A stretch of DNA of 64,000 nucleotides from Acidobacteria bacterium UBA2999. Lineage in GTDB: Bacteria > Acidobacteriota > Vicinamibacteria > Vicinamibacterales > UBA2999. Positions 8,292 through 18,098 of this stretch are shown piece by piece. Under the pieces are notes generated by a model, which had not been told where the DNA came from, did no database searches, and saw only the letters and a program-made list of their open reading frames with translations. The first letter of the stretch is position 1, and each line of letters opens with the position of its first letter. The DNA lies in contig DDZV01000026.1 in assembly GCA_002346475.1 (NCBI GenBank), positions 1 to 64,000 of the forward strand. Reading direction: 5' to 3'. Made by a program: the position numbers and the translations under genes.

Positions 8292-9167
8292 TTAAGTATC
8301 TCGCAGACTTTTCAGTGTGTTTAAGTTACGTACGTCTAGTGGGTCTGGGTTGCTTATTTTTCCACGTTCCCAATTTTTAGTTTTTTCTGTTTCAATGACC
8401 ATTGCCAAATGGGAAAAATCCTGATCTGTGAGAAAGCGCTTAAACGGTTCAAGTCCGAGGAATCCATCACCGATGTGCTGATGACGATCTACTCGGCTCC
8501 CGCATGGCTTTTTCGAGTCATTGCCGTGAAAAATTCGAAGCCGATCAATTCCGATCAGTTTTTTAAAAGAGCTAAATGTTTTTTTGTAACCACTTGCGCT
8601 TGCGATGTCGTAGCCTGCAGCTAATAGGTGGCAAGTATCAAGGCAAATACCAATTTTAGGAGAACCATTGAGTTCCTTGAGAATTGTAGCTAAGTGTTCA
8701 AATTTGTACCCGAGTGTTCGACCCTGACCAGCTGTGTGTTCGAGTAGTACCATTGTGTTCAAATTCGGACGTTTTTGAAGTGCCTGACGAATTGCTTGAG
8801 CGATTCGGTGGAGGCCTTCATCTTCAGTTCCAGAGGTGCATGTTCCAGGGTGAATCACAACTCCTAACAGCCCTAAGCTATCTGCGCGGTCAAGCTCATC
8901 AATAAAAGTATTGATGGATTGTGCTCGAAGTTTTGGCACTGCTGTAGCAAGATTAATTAAATAACTAGCGTGAGATACAACAGGTGTGAGCTCAGCCTTC
9001 TCGACTCCAAGTCTAAACGCACGTACTTCGTCTGGCGCAAGTGGTGCTGCATGCCACTGGCTGGCGTTCTTAGTAAAGATCTGAAGAGCCTCACAGTTGT
9101 GAAGCACAGCACGATCAACAGATTTTGAGATTCCTCCAGCGATTGACATGTGAGCACCAATCCGCAT
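8292..9167 (-). CDS. nfo: Endonuclease IV (AP endonuclease)
   Basis: A 291-aa zinc-dependent class II AP endonuclease that cuts 5' of abasic sites in base-excision repair. It opens with MRIGAHMSIAGGI and carries the expected metal-site segments VVIHPGTC, LLEHTAGQG, ICLDTCHLLAAGYD, FHGNDSKKPCGSRVDRHQHIGDG and MVIETEK, which supply the His, Glu and Asp ligands of the trinuclear zinc centre. The ATG overlaps by one base with the stop of a 49-codon upstream frame (9167-9316). No Shine-Dalgarno sequence is visible directly before it, so translation may depend on coupling. Confidence 0.96.
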   Translation of the reverse strand: MRIGAHMSIAGGISKSVDRAVLHNCEALQIFTKNASQWHAAPLAPDEVRAFRLGVEKAELTPVVSHASYLINLATAVPKLRAQSINTFIDELDRADSLGLLGVVIHPGTCTSGTEDEGLHRIAQAIRQALQKRPNLNTMVLLEHTAGQGRTLGYKFEHLATILKELNGSPKIGICLDTCHLLAAGYDIASASGYKKTFSSFKKLIGIDRLRIFHGNDSKKPCGSRVDRHQHIGDGFLGLEPFKRFLTDQDFSHLAMVIETEKTKNWERGKISNPDPLDVRNLNTLKSLRDT

Positions 9168-9316
9168 TATTTAGTTGCCAGTTCGTAATAGCATGAATAG
9201 TTTCTGGTGGAAAACAGGCATGGTACTTTTTCGAGCCAGGAGACACGGATAGTGGCTTCGTCAAAAAGCTTTACAGAAATCAGTGCAAAATCCATTGGTC
9301 GATTATACTTGGGCAT
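9167..9316 (-). CDS. Possible 49-aa gene overlapping the nfo start
   Basis: On the minus strand an ATG at 9316 opens a 49-codon frame beginning MPKYNRPMDFALISVKLF and ending YYELATK. Its TAA shares the A of the nfo ATG (TAATG). That arrangement is typical of translationally coupled genes, and nfo has no clear ribosome site of its own. The only purine stretch upstream (AAGGAA) is about 16 nt away, longer than usual. I do not recognise the product. It has one internal pair of tyrosines, three cysteines and no membrane segment. It may be real or may be a fortuitous frame. Confidence 0.35.
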   Translation of the reverse strand: MPKYNRPMDFALISVKLFDEATIRVSWLEKVPCLFSTRNYSCYYELATK

Positions 9317-9376
9317 ATAACTTCGACGCGTTTCCTTAATCTATTTTGCTAGCGTGTCGTGCTATCGTCAAACTCC

Positions 9377-10060
9377 ATGGAAGTATTTGTTATTCCCCTT
9401 GGCCGTGATCAGTACGAACTCTATTGCGAGAATATTGAAGATCTAGACGATGGAGGGGATGGACGTAAATCTGGCTTGTTTGGTTGGCTACGTGCACGGT
9501 TTCGTAGAGTTCTACAAGCAACTGAGCCCATCGTTCCTGGTGGATTAGCTGCAGCACCAGCACCTCACTGGTTCGGACGGCTAGAAGGCTGGATTCTTGG
9601 CTGGCTAGTAGAGCGCATTGCTGATCAGCGGTTGCTTTGGAATCTACGTCGACAAACTAATGCTTGTGTGATGTACCCCGAAGGTCTCTCGTTTGATCAA
9701 GTGACGGCTATTATTACCCTGAAGCTAACTCAGGAATACGGCAGGCATAGGGTATGGCTTGTTGTGGACGCCAGTGGGTTGGTGGTTTCCGGTTTGTTTG
9801 CTGTCATTCCAGGTCCAAATTTACTTGCTTATTATTTTGCCTTTCGTGTGGTTGGCCACTGGTTATCGATGCGAGGAGCTGTACAAGGTATGAAGAGTAT
9901 TAAGTGGAGTGGTATGCCGTGTCCACCTCTGGCAGAGCTTCAAGTGGTGGCGAATCTTAATCCGGAAAACCGCCAGCAGAAGATTCAGGCCATTGCTGCA
10001 CGTTTAAAATTGCCCAATTTACCATCTTTCTTTAAGCGCGTCTCAGCTCCTCGCGCGTGA
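9377..10060 (+). CDS. Mitochondrial K+/H+-exchange-related (Mit_KHE1-like) protein
   Basis: A protein of about 227 aa whose first residues MEVFVIPLGRDQYELYCE match the start of the family named after a yeast mitochondrial K+/H+ exchange-related protein (PF10173), which also occurs in some bacteria. Two hydrophobic stretches follow VVDASGLVVSGLFAVIPGPNLLAYYFAFRVVG near residues 130-165, so it is probably membrane-associated. A start six codons upstream (9359) is possible, but the later ATG aligns with the family start. It precedes lpxD by 21 bp and may be cotranscribed with it. A transport role is not established for bacterial members. Confidence 0.68.
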   Translation: MEVFVIPLGRDQYELYCENIEDLDDGGDGRKSGLFGWLRARFRRVLQATEPIVPGGLAAAPAPHWFGRLEGWILGWLVERIADQRLLWNLRRQTNACVMYPEGLSFDQVTAIITLKLTQEYGRHRVWLVVDASGLVVSGLFAVIPGPNLLAYYFAFRVVGHWLSMRGAVQGMKSIKWSGMPCPPLAELQVVANLNPENRQQKIQAIAARLKLPNLPSFFKRVSAPRA

Positions 10061-10081
10061 TATTCTGTGCCCAAACAATAG

Positions 10082-11134
10082 ATGATAAAGTTGGGAGATC
10101 TTGCGGAGAGACTATCTTGTCGCCTAGAGGGCGATGGAGATATTGAGATAAAACGAGTAGCCCCTCTGGATGGTGCCACTACCGGGGATATTACGTTTTT
10201 TGCTAATCCAAAGTACTTATCATTGCTAACTCAGACACGAGCCTCAGCTGTTATTCTTCGTCCGGATGCGCCCGATCCGCCATGCGCTGCGTTGCGTGCA
10301 GAGAATCCTTACCTTGCTTTTGCTAGAGCACTTCGTTTGTTTATTCCAACATTGCAACCTGTGCCTGGTGTGCACGAATTTTCCGAAGTGGCTGCCAATG
10401 CAAAGTTAGGTAAAGATGTTTCTGTTGGTGCCTTTGTGGTTATTGGCGAAGGTAGTTGTGTTGGCGATCGAACAACTATTGGACCGAACACGACTATAGG
10501 CCCTGGCGTAGTGATTGGAAATGATTGCTTAATTCATTCAAATGTTGCAGTTCGTGAAAGTGTAACAATTGGTGATCGAGTGGTTGTTCAAAACGGCGCA
10601 ATCATAGGCAGTGATGGGTATGGGTTTGTTCGACGCGATGATGGAACTCACGAAAAGATCCCTCAGGTTGCCAAGGTATTTATTGAAGACGATGTAGAGC
10701 TAGGTGCTAATACGACTGTAGACAGACCTTCGTTAGGAGAGACTCGTATCAAGGCTGGCACTAAAATAGACAACCTTGTTCAAATTGGTCATGGTGTAAC
10801 AATTGGACATAACGTGCTAATGGCTGCACAGGTCGGGATAGCAGGAAGTACAACAATCGGGGATGACGTAATGTTTGGTGGACAAGTTGGTGTTGGTGGT
10901 CATCTCAAAATAGGAGATAGTTCAGTAGCAGTTGGACAGAGTGGAGTAACTCATTCTATTGATTCCAATTCAGAGGTAGCAGGTTATCCGGCGATTGAGA
11001 GTAAAGAGTGGCGCCGTGCAGTGACTATTTTTAGAAGGTTGCCTGAGCTCAAGCGGCGAATTGAAGAGCTTGAGTCTAAGCTGGAGAAATTGCGTAGCCG
11101 AACAGATAGTTCGTCTGGAGGAACTCTAAAGTGA
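10082..11134 (+). CDS. lpxD: UDP-3-O-acylglucosamine N-acyltransferase
   Basis: LpxD transfers an R-3-hydroxyacyl chain from acyl-ACP to UDP-3-O-acylglucosamine, the third step of lipid A synthesis. The 350-aa protein has an N-terminal uridine-binding domain (residues 1-100, including [11 protein letters not shown]), then a long run of left-handed beta-helix hexapeptides ([24 protein letters not shown] and so on). The catalytic-histidine segment [14 protein letters not shown] lies near residue 238, and a C-terminal coiled helix completes it. Its last codons overlap the next M16 peptidase gene by 4 bp (ATGA), showing tight coupling. fabZ and lpxA, its usual neighbours, are absent. Confidence 0.96.
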   Translation: MIKLGDLAERLSCRLEGDGDIEIKRVAPLDGATTGDITFFANPKYLSLLTQTRASAVILRPDAPDPPCAALRAENPYLAFARALRLFIPTLQPVPGVHEFSEVAANAKLGKDVSVGAFVVIGEGSCVGDRTTIGPNTTIGPGVVIGNDCLIHSNVAVRESVTIGDRVVVQNGAIIGSDGYGFVRRDDGTHEKIPQVAKVFIEDDVELGANTTVDRPSLGETRIKAGTKIDNLVQIGHGVTIGHNVLMAAQVGIAGSTTIGDDVMFGGQVGVGGHLKIGDSSVAVGQSGVTHSIDSNSEVAGYPAIESKEWRRAVTIFRRLPELKRRIEELESKLEKLRSRTDSSSGGTLK

Positions 11135-12540
11135 CATTGTCTTGTCGCTGCTGGAAGGTTCTTTTCTATAAGTTTTTTATGCCAGGATTAGTTAAGCAAG
11201 GGGCGCTCGTATTTGCTACAGCCACGTTCTTAATACTAACTTTTATACCTGTTCAGACAGCGGTAAGACCACCAAAACTTCAGTACAAGATGATGACGCT
11301 TTCAAACGGTCTCAGAGTAATTCTTTCTGAGGACCACTCGACACCAATTGTACATGTCTCAGTTTGGTATCACGTAGGGTCTAAAAATGAAAAACCAGGA
11401 CGCACAGGATTTGCTCATCTTTTTGAACACATGATGTTCAAAGGTTCAAAGAATGTCATGCCGGATAGTCATCCCTCGATACTGGCTGGTATTGGTGGAG
11501 AGGCGAATGCCTACACGAACGAGGACACGACAGTGTTTTGGCAGACCTTTCCGTCTCAGTACTTACCGCTAGTACTCTGGCTTGAGGCAGATCGTATGGC
11601 AACCTTGCGGGTCGACGAAGAAGCATTTCGACGTGAGCGAGAGGTTGTTAAAGAAGAACGTCGTATGCGCGTGGAAAATCAACCCTATGGACGTCTTAAT
11701 GAAATTATTTATGAGAATGCATTCACGAAACACCCTTATAAGCATCCAACCATTGGAAGCATTGAAGATCTTGAAGCTGCTTCTATAGAGGACGTACGTG
11801 AGTTTCATAACACCTACTACGTGCCTGAGAATGCTACGGTAACAATTGTTGGAGATTTTGACCCTGAGCTCGCTACAGTCCTGGTAAATAAGTATTTGGG
11901 CCGTGTCCCGAAGGCAAAGCAGTCAGTTCCTCGAGATATTCCTATGGAACCGGCGATGGACGGTGAGAAACGTGTGACACTTGAAGAAACTGCTTGGCCA
12001 CTCCCAGTTGTGGTTGTTGCTCACCACATTACTTATGATGGTCACCCTGATTCGTACCCGCTTCATATTGTTTCTAAAGTGCTTTCTGATGGGCAGAGTT
12101 CTAGGATTACGAGTGAACTTGTCTACAAAAAAGGGTTGGCACTGACAGCATTTGGTAGTGGAAATATTGTTGAGCACCCAAATCTCTTCTACGCAGTAGC
12201 TGTGGTTCAGCCAGGTAAATCCCCAGCTGAAGTCGAGGAGGCACTAATAGCTGAACTTGAACGTTTAAAACTTGAAAAAATTACTGATAAAGAATTGCAA
12301 CGTACTAAAAATCAGTTTGCCAGGGATTACATCATTGGTCGTGAATCAATTCAACAGAAAGCAACGCACCTAGCCCATGCCGCTGTTCTCCATAACGACA
12401 TTACGACAGCAGATGGTGAATTCGACATCTTTATGAATATTCAACCTGATGACGTTCAGCGAGTTGCTCAAAAATATTTCACGTCAACTAATCGTCTGGT
12501 CCTCACAATTTTTCCACTGGGTTATGGAGGCGGTGGATGA
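11131..12540 (+). CDS. M16 family zinc peptidase, catalytic subunit, exported
   Basis: A 469-aa M16B-type metallopeptidase. The inverted zinc motif HLFEH is at residues 96-100, and the third ligand lies in [11 protein letters not shown] near residue 176. A hydrophobic signal segment ([16 protein letters not shown]) precedes the mature part; a start at 11179 would give a more typical signal peptide than the one at 11131. The protein lacks a clear R/Y substrate-binding pair of the second subunit. It overlaps lpxD by 4 bp upstream and the next M16 gene by 4 bp downstream. By analogy with heterodimeric M16B peptidases, it should act with the following gene product in the periplasm. The substrate is unknown. 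Confidence 0.92.
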   Translation: MTLSCRCWKVLFYKFFMPGLVKQGALVFATATFLILTFIPVQTAVRPPKLQYKMMTLSNGLRVILSEDHSTPIVHVSVWYHVGSKNEKPGRTGFAHLFEHMMFKGSKNVMPDSHPSILAGIGGEANAYTNEDTTVFWQTFPSQYLPLVLWLEADRMATLRVDEEAFRREREVVKEERRMRVENQPYGRLNEIIYENAFTKHPYKHPTIGSIEDLEAASIEDVREFHNTYYVPENATVTIVGDFDPELATVLVNKYLGRVPKAKQSVPRDIPMEPAMDGEKRVTLEETAWPLPVVVVAHHITYDGHPDSYPLHIVSKVLSDGQSSRITSELVYKKGLALTAFGSGNIVEHPNLFYAVAVVQPGKSPAEVEEALIAELERLKLEKITDKELQRTKNQFARDYIIGRESIQQKATHLAHAAVLHNDITTADGEFDIFMNIQPDDVQRVAQKYFTSTNRLVLTIFPLGYGGGG

Positions 12541-14042
12541 GTTGCTTGAGCAGTAACGAAGATTCACAAAACATGACTCGAATACTTGCTTTATTTGTAT
12601 GGCTAAGTGGAGTGCTGTTGTTATCAATAAGTGTTGATGCACAGGTATGGCAATGGCCTAGCGAATTACCACCGAAACCGTTGCCAGCGCGTGAGATGAC
12701 TTTCCCTCCTTATGATGTAAGAACTTTATCCAATGGATTGCAGGTAGTTACAGTTCTACAGCATGAGCAGCCAGCCGTTAGTATTCGACTGCTTGTACGT
12801 GCAGGGAGTGTTGACAATCCACCTGACAGGCCAGGGGTTGCTTCGTTTGTTGCATCGTTACTCGATCGAGGTACGAATACCCGTTCTGCTCAGGAGATTG
12901 CCGATACTATTGACACAATCGGTGGGGCACTTGGTACTGGTTCAGGTAGCGACTTAACCTTTGTAAATGCAGTTGTCATGAAGGACTCTTTTGGTCTTGT
13001 CATGGAGTTAATGGGTGATCTAGTTCGCAACCCAGCATTTGCTCAAGAGGAAATAGAGCGCCAGCGACAACAAGTGCTTTCAGAACTTCAGGTAAGTCAG
13101 ACTTCTCCAGAGTATGTGGCTAATGTAGTGTTCGGTCGCCTTGTCTACGGTTTTCATCCTTACGGGTTACCAAATCGAGGGACTCCAAACTCACTGCATG
13201 CAATCACGCATAAGGATTTAGAAAACTTTCACCGTCGACACTTCATGCCAAATAATATGATTCTTGCCCTCGTTGGCGATCTGACCCATCAAGAAGCATT
13301 TGCTGCAACGGAAAAAGTTTTTGGTAGTTGGCCAGAGGGTACCCTGCCCACACAAGTTTCGACTCAGACTCCACCGCCTGTCGGGCGTGTTGTTGTGATT
13401 GATAAACCTGACGCCGTGCAAACTGAAATTCGAGTTGGTCAGCTTGGGATTATGCGAAAGCATTCTGATTATATGGCTGTCGATATGGCATTTAAGATCC
13501 TGGGGGGAGAAGGTGCTAATCGACTTCATCGTGTTTTACGATCAGAGCGCGGTCTTACCTACGGTGCTTCAGCTGACATCCAGGCGTTAAAGCACGCCGG
13601 TCTATTTATGGCAGAGACTGACACACGGACAGAAGCGACTGGAGAGGTGCTTGGGCTTATTCTTGATGAAATTAATACTCTACGAAGAGAATTTGTTGGC
13701 GTGCGTGAATTAGCTGACGCGCAGGCTTATTTAGCTGGACACTTTCCGCTAACCCTTGAAACACCAGACGCGATAGCAACGAGGGTCCTTAATGCGCTTT
13801 TTTATGAATTGCCTGTAAAAGAGATTAGCACTTTCCCTCAACGTATCAGGGCTGTCACTGCGGATGATATTCAGAGGGCAGCGCGTACTTATATTTTCCC
13901 TAGGCAGTTATCAATAGTGCTTGTTGGTCGCGCTTCTGGGTTTTTAGCACAACTTTCAAAAGTTGGACTTGGAGAATATGAAGTGATTCCTATTGACGAA
14001 CTAGATTTTTCATCGGCATCACTGAGATTAACTTCGAATTAA
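12537..14042 (+). CDS. M16 family peptidase-like partner subunit lacking the zinc motif, exported
   Basis: A 501-aa M16 homologue whose HxxEH position reads GVASFVASLLDRGT, so all zinc ligands there are gone, while RSERGLTYGASAD retains the R/Y substrate-binding segment near residue 335. This is the complement of the preceding protein and marks it as the non-catalytic half of a two-subunit M16 peptidase. The signal peptide is best read from the ATG at 12573 (MTRILALFVWLSG, ending near SVDAQ). The 4-bp ATGA overlap with the upstream subunit supports equal synthesis. It is followed 16 bp later by lpxB. Confidence 0.9.
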   Translation: MSCLSSNEDSQNMTRILALFVWLSGVLLLSISVDAQVWQWPSELPPKPLPAREMTFPPYDVRTLSNGLQVVTVLQHEQPAVSIRLLVRAGSVDNPPDRPGVASFVASLLDRGTNTRSAQEIADTIDTIGGALGTGSGSDLTFVNAVVMKDSFGLVMELMGDLVRNPAFAQEEIERQRQQVLSELQVSQTSPEYVANVVFGRLVYGFHPYGLPNRGTPNSLHAITHKDLENFHRRHFMPNNMILALVGDLTHQEAFAATEKVFGSWPEGTLPTQVSTQTPPPVGRVVVIDKPDAVQTEIRVGQLGIMRKHSDYMAVDMAFKILGGEGANRLHRVLRSERGLTYGASADIQALKHAGLFMAETDTRTEATGEVLGLILDEINTLRREFVGVRELADAQAYLAGHFPLTLETPDAIATRVLNALFYELPVKEISTFPQRIRAVTADDIQRAARTYIFPRQLSIVLVGRASGFLAQLSKVGLGEYEVIPIDELDFSSASLRLTSN

Positions 14043-14058
14043 AACAATCTCTTTTCCA

Positions 14059-15198
14059 ATGCGAATCATGATTTCGTGCGGTGAGCCTTCAGGCGATCTT
14101 TATGCTGGGGAGTTGGCTCGTGCACTTAAAACACGCTTGCCGAATGTAGATCTAGTTGGCATGGGCGGGGATTTTTTACGTGCGGCGAATGCTCGTCTCA
14201 TCGGAGATTTTTCTGAGATATCAGTTACTGGTCTAACCGAGGCGCTACGCATTTTGCCACGTTCCTACACCTTATTTCGGCGACTTGTTGCGGAGGCTCG
14301 TGCCTGTCGGCCGGACGTGTTTGTTGCCATTGATTTTCCAGATTTTAATTTTCGTCTTGGGAAGGCTTTAAAAAAACTTGATATTCCAATTGTGTATTAC
14401 GTTAGTCCACAGATTTGGGCATGGCGTAAAGGTCGCATACGAACAATTAAGAAATTCGTTGATCGAGTTTTAGTGATCTTTCCCTTTGAGGAACCTTTTT
14501 ACCAACGGGAAGGCATTGATGTGAAATTTGTTGGCCATCCACTTATTGATCTTGCACAACCGACTGTTACAAGGGAGCAGTTCTTGACTAAGGAGGGATT
14601 AGACCCAAGTCGACCGACGATTGCATTATTACCTGGAAGTCGCGTTAACGAGATTAAGCGTATTAGTCCAGTAATGGCTGCTGCGATTCCATTGATCCGT
14701 GCACAAGTTCCTCAAATACAATTTGTCGTAGCCTGTGCTACAGGGCTACAAAGAGATCTTTTTTCTGATTTTTTTAGCGAAGTTGAACCGCCTGTATTAG
14801 TTGCTGGGCAAAGTGACGATGTATTGGCAGCTTCAAATATTGTGATTACTGCTTCTGGCACAGCTACGGTTCAAGCTGCATTACACGAGCGTCCAATGAT
14901 TGTTGTTTATAGGCTTTCCTCTATGACTTATAGAATAGGAAAGCCCTTTGTAAGCGTGGATACTTACGCGATGGTTAATCTTATAGCCGGTAGAAAGATC
15001 GTGCCAGAATTAATCCAAGGTAATTTTACTCCAAGGAACGTTGCTAGCGAGGCTGTTACCCTTCTCACTGATGCTAGTCAGTACGGAAACATGGCGCATG
15101 AGTTAAAGAATGTTCGTTACAGGCTTGGGTCTCCTGGTGCTAGCACTCGTGCAGCAGATGCGATTCTTGAGATTGCTAATCAGAGAATGTTGTCCTAG
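14059..15198 (+). CDS. lpxB: Lipid-A-disaccharide synthase
   Basis: LpxB joins UDP-2,3-diacylglucosamine and lipid X to form the lipid A disaccharide, on the inner face of the inner membrane. The 379-aa protein begins IMISCGEPSGDLYAGELARAL, the conserved GT-B start. It also carries VAIDFPDFNFRL, YYVSPQIWAWRKGR, the nucleotide-binding LLPGSRVNEI and ITASGTATVQAALHERPMIVVYR. It is the last gene of the lpxD-M16-M16-lpxB run. Finding lipid A genes on both sides of the peptidase pair suggests co-expression rather than shared chemistry. Confidence 0.96.
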   Translation: MRIMISCGEPSGDLYAGELARALKTRLPNVDLVGMGGDFLRAANARLIGDFSEISVTGLTEALRILPRSYTLFRRLVAEARACRPDVFVAIDFPDFNFRLGKALKKLDIPIVYYVSPQIWAWRKGRIRTIKKFVDRVLVIFPFEEPFYQREGIDVKFVGHPLIDLAQPTVTREQFLTKEGLDPSRPTIALLPGSRVNEIKRISPVMAAAIPLIRAQVPQIQFVVACATGLQRDLFSDFFSEVEPPVLVAGQSDDVLAASNIVITASGTATVQAALHERPMIVVYRLSSMTYRIGKPFVSVDTYAMVNLIAGRKIVPELIQGNFTPRNVASEAVTLLTDASQYGNMAHELKNVRYRLGSPGASTRAADAILEIANQRMLS

Positions 15199-15333
15199 CG
15201 CAGGAGTATGCAGATAGTTCTATCTTGGGTATTTGCAATAGGACACTATTCTGCCTCACGGAGTATGATCAGTAGTTATCAATATTTAAATGGAACTATT
15301 AACTAAACTTACATCGGAGATATTTCCACTTCA

Positions 15334-18039
15334 ATGTCTACACTGAACAGCTTTGGGACCAAAACTGAGCTTCAAGTTTCTAAAGAAAACATACAAATTT
15401 ATAGCCTTCCAGCGCTAGAGAAACGTGGCTTTTCAAATATTTCTCAGCTACCTTACTCAATAAAAATACTTCTCGAAAACCTGTTGCGCCGAGAAGACAA
15501 CGCTTTCGTTAAGTCAGATGACATTAATATTCTGGCGGAGTGGGACGCTACCGGTTTAGTTGCAAAAGAGATTTCTTTTATGCCCGCAAGGGTTCTTTTG
15601 CAGGATTTCACAGGTGTTCCATGTGTTGTTGATTTGGCCGCAATACGTGATGCCGTAATTTCACTTGGCGGAAATCCTGTTCATGTTGATCCTAGAGAAC
15701 CTGTTGAACTTGTCATTGATCACTCTGTTCAAGTCGATCATTTTGCGCGACCAGATGCTTTTTCGCTGAATGCGGATCTTGAGTTTTCACGTAATCGAGA
15801 ACGGTATTCATTTCTCAGATGGGGGCAGGGTGCATTTCAAAACTTTAAAGTTGTACCTCCGGATACCGGTATTGTGCATCAGGTCAACATTGAACACCTT
15901 GCGAGAGTTGTTTGTTCTCGTGACCTTAATGGTAAGACCCTTGCTTATCCAGACACGCTGGTCGGGACTGATTCACACACAACGATGGTCAATGGTCTCG
16001 GGGTAGTTGGATGGGGTGTGGGTGGAATTGAAGCTGAGGCTGCCATGCTCGGCCAACCAGTTTCGATGCTTATTCCAAAAGTTATCGGTTTTTGTCTGAA
16101 AGGGGAGTTGCCTCCAGGGGCCACGGCAACTGATTTAGTACTAACTATTACAGAGCTACTTCGGAAACGTGGCGTGGTGGGTACTTTTGTGGAGTTTTTT
16201 GGAGAGGGCCTCAAACATCTAACAATTGCTGATCGTGCAACTCTTGGCAATATGTGTCCAGAGTATGGTTCTACGATTGCGATTTTTCCTATTGACCAGA
16301 TGACGATTGACTATCTACGTCTTACAGGTCGGGATGAATCGCACGTACAGCTGGTTGATACCTATGCACGTGCCCAGGGTTTATTCCAAGATTCTGATAG
16401 TCACGTAGCTTCTTATTCTAGTACTGTTGAACTTGATCTGGCCACTGTTGAACCAAGTCTTGCAGGTCCCCGGCGTCCGCAAGATCGAGTTCCATTACGT
16501 CAGGCAAAGAAATGCTTTTTAGAAGTATTACCTTCTATGCAAACCCCGAATGGCACTCGTCACGGGACTGTTAGTAATCAATCGAGTATAGCTGCAAACT
16601 CGCAACTAGACGTGTTAGATCACGGCGCAGTTGTTATTGCAGCAATTACAAGTTGCACAAATACTTCTAACCCGAGTGTCATGATCGGAGCGGGCCTATT
16701 AGCTAAGAAGGCTGTTGAAAGAGGTTTGAAGCGCAAGCCATGGGTCAAGGCAAGTTTGGCGCCTGGTTCTAAAGTTGTGACTGAGTATCTGAAGTCAGCT
16801 GGACTTACTCCGTTCTTGGACCAACTTGGCTTCAATCTGGTTGGTTACGGATGTACAACTTGTATTGGTAATAGTGGTCCCCTGCCAGTAGAGGTCTCTT
16901 CAAAAATTCGGGAACAAGAACTAGTTGTTTGTTCTGTTTTGAGTGGGAATAGAAACTTCGAGGGTCGTATTCAACAAGAGGTGAAAGCTAATTATCTTGC
17001 GTCACCACCGCTGGTAGTTGCCTATGCTCTTAATGGGTGGATGACTACGGATCTGACGACAGAACCGATTGGTAAGGACGCTGAAGGAGATCCTGTATAT
17101 TTGCAAGATCTTTGGCCTACCGAACAAGAGATTCAAGATATTTTAACGCGCGCTGTTAATGCTGATATGTTTCGAAAATCATATGCGGATGTATTTGAAG
17201 GAGATGAGCGGTGGTCCAAGCTTGATGTGCCAACAGGTAACAGGTTCGAGTGGGATGCAAATTCAACATATATTAGACGACCTACATTTCTAGAAGATAT
17301 GACGATGGAAGCTGAGCCCCCAGCCGATATTCTAGATGCGCGCGTGCTTGCATTGCTTGGTGACAGCGTTACAACTGATCATATTTCCCCAGCAGGAGCA
17401 ATCAAAGCAGATACCCCTGCTGGAGAATATTTAATTAAGCAAGGAGTGGCGCCAACTGATTTTAATTCTTATGGGGCACGTCGAGGTAATCATGAGGTAA
17501 TGATGCGGGGAACTTTTGCCAATGTACGTTTACGCAATCAGATCGCACCTGGCACTGAAGGTGGTTGGACTCGATATCTGCCCGATGGTGAATTGATGAC
17601 TATCTATGATGCTTCAGTAAGTTACCGATCAGCTGACGTACCATTGGTTGTGATTGCAGGCAAAGAATATGGGTCTGGTTCTTCTCGAGACTGGGCTGCT
17701 AAAGGTACGCTCCTCCTTGGTGTGAAGGCCGTTATTGCTGAGTCATTTGAACGTATTCACCGTAGTAATCTTGTTAATATGGGAGTGTTGCCACTGCAGT
17801 TCTCTGCTGGCACTACCATGGCTTCACTAGGTCTTACTGGAATGGAGCAATATTCACTTACAGGTGTTTCAGATCTTTCTAAGCCGAGGTCTGAGATCCA
17901 AGTACGTGCGATAGGTGATGATGGTTCCACTCAAGAGTTTCGTGTCATAGCTCGTATTGATACACCAGAGGAATTAACGGCATTTCGACATGGTGGAATC
18001 CTTCCCTATGTTGTCAGACAATTGGTCTCTCTTAGTTAA
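15334..18039 (+). CDS. acnA: Aconitate hydratase A
   Basis: A 901-aa aconitase of the AcnA/IRP type, which interconverts citrate and isocitrate in the TCA cycle with a [4Fe-4S] cluster. Cluster cysteines lie in ITSCTNTSNPS (near residue 440) and YGCTTCIGNSGP (near 506 and 509). Other signatures are TGVPCVVDLAA, GTDSHTTMVNGLGV, and the C-terminal swivel-domain motif GKEYGSGSSRDWAAKG. The length equals that of other AcnA proteins. It stands alone, with 135 bp of upstream sequence in which I see no recognisable regulator site. Confidence 0.97.
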   Translation: MSTLNSFGTKTELQVSKENIQIYSLPALEKRGFSNISQLPYSIKILLENLLRREDNAFVKSDDINILAEWDATGLVAKEISFMPARVLLQDFTGVPCVVDLAAIRDAVISLGGNPVHVDPREPVELVIDHSVQVDHFARPDAFSLNADLEFSRNRERYSFLRWGQGAFQNFKVVPPDTGIVHQVNIEHLARVVCSRDLNGKTLAYPDTLVGTDSHTTMVNGLGVVGWGVGGIEAEAAMLGQPVSMLIPKVIGFCLKGELPPGATATDLVLTITELLRKRGVVGTFVEFFGEGLKHLTIADRATLGNMCPEYGSTIAIFPIDQMTIDYLRLTGRDESHVQLVDTYARAQGLFQDSDSHVASYSSTVELDLATVEPSLAGPRRPQDRVPLRQAKKCFLEVLPSMQTPNGTRHGTVSNQSSIAANSQLDVLDHGAVVIAAITSCTNTSNPSVMIGAGLLAKKAVERGLKRKPWVKASLAPGSKVVTEYLKSAGLTPFLDQLGFNLVGYGCTTCIGNSGPLPVEVSSKIREQELVVCSVLSGNRNFEGRIQQEVKANYLASPPLVVAYALNGWMTTDLTTEPIGKDAEGDPVYLQDLWPTEQEIQDILTRAVNADMFRKSYADVFEGDERWSKLDVPTGNRFEWDANSTYIRRPTFLEDMTMEAEPPADILDARVLALLGDSVTTDHISPAGAIKADTPAGEYLIKQGVAPTDFNSYGARRGNHEVMMRGTFANVRLRNQIAPGTEGGWTRYLPDGELMTIYDASVSYRSADVPLVVIAGKEYGSGSSRDWAAKGTLLLGVKAVIAESFERIHRSNLVNMGVLPLQFSAGTTMASLGLTGMEQYSLTGVSDLSKPRSEIQVRAIGDDGSTQEFRVIARIDTPEELTAFRHGGILPYVVRQLVSLS

Positions 18040-18098
18040 CCCTGTGTTTTGTGTCTGCAAAGAGTAACCATAAGCTACTGAGTTTTAGGTTTTAGACG

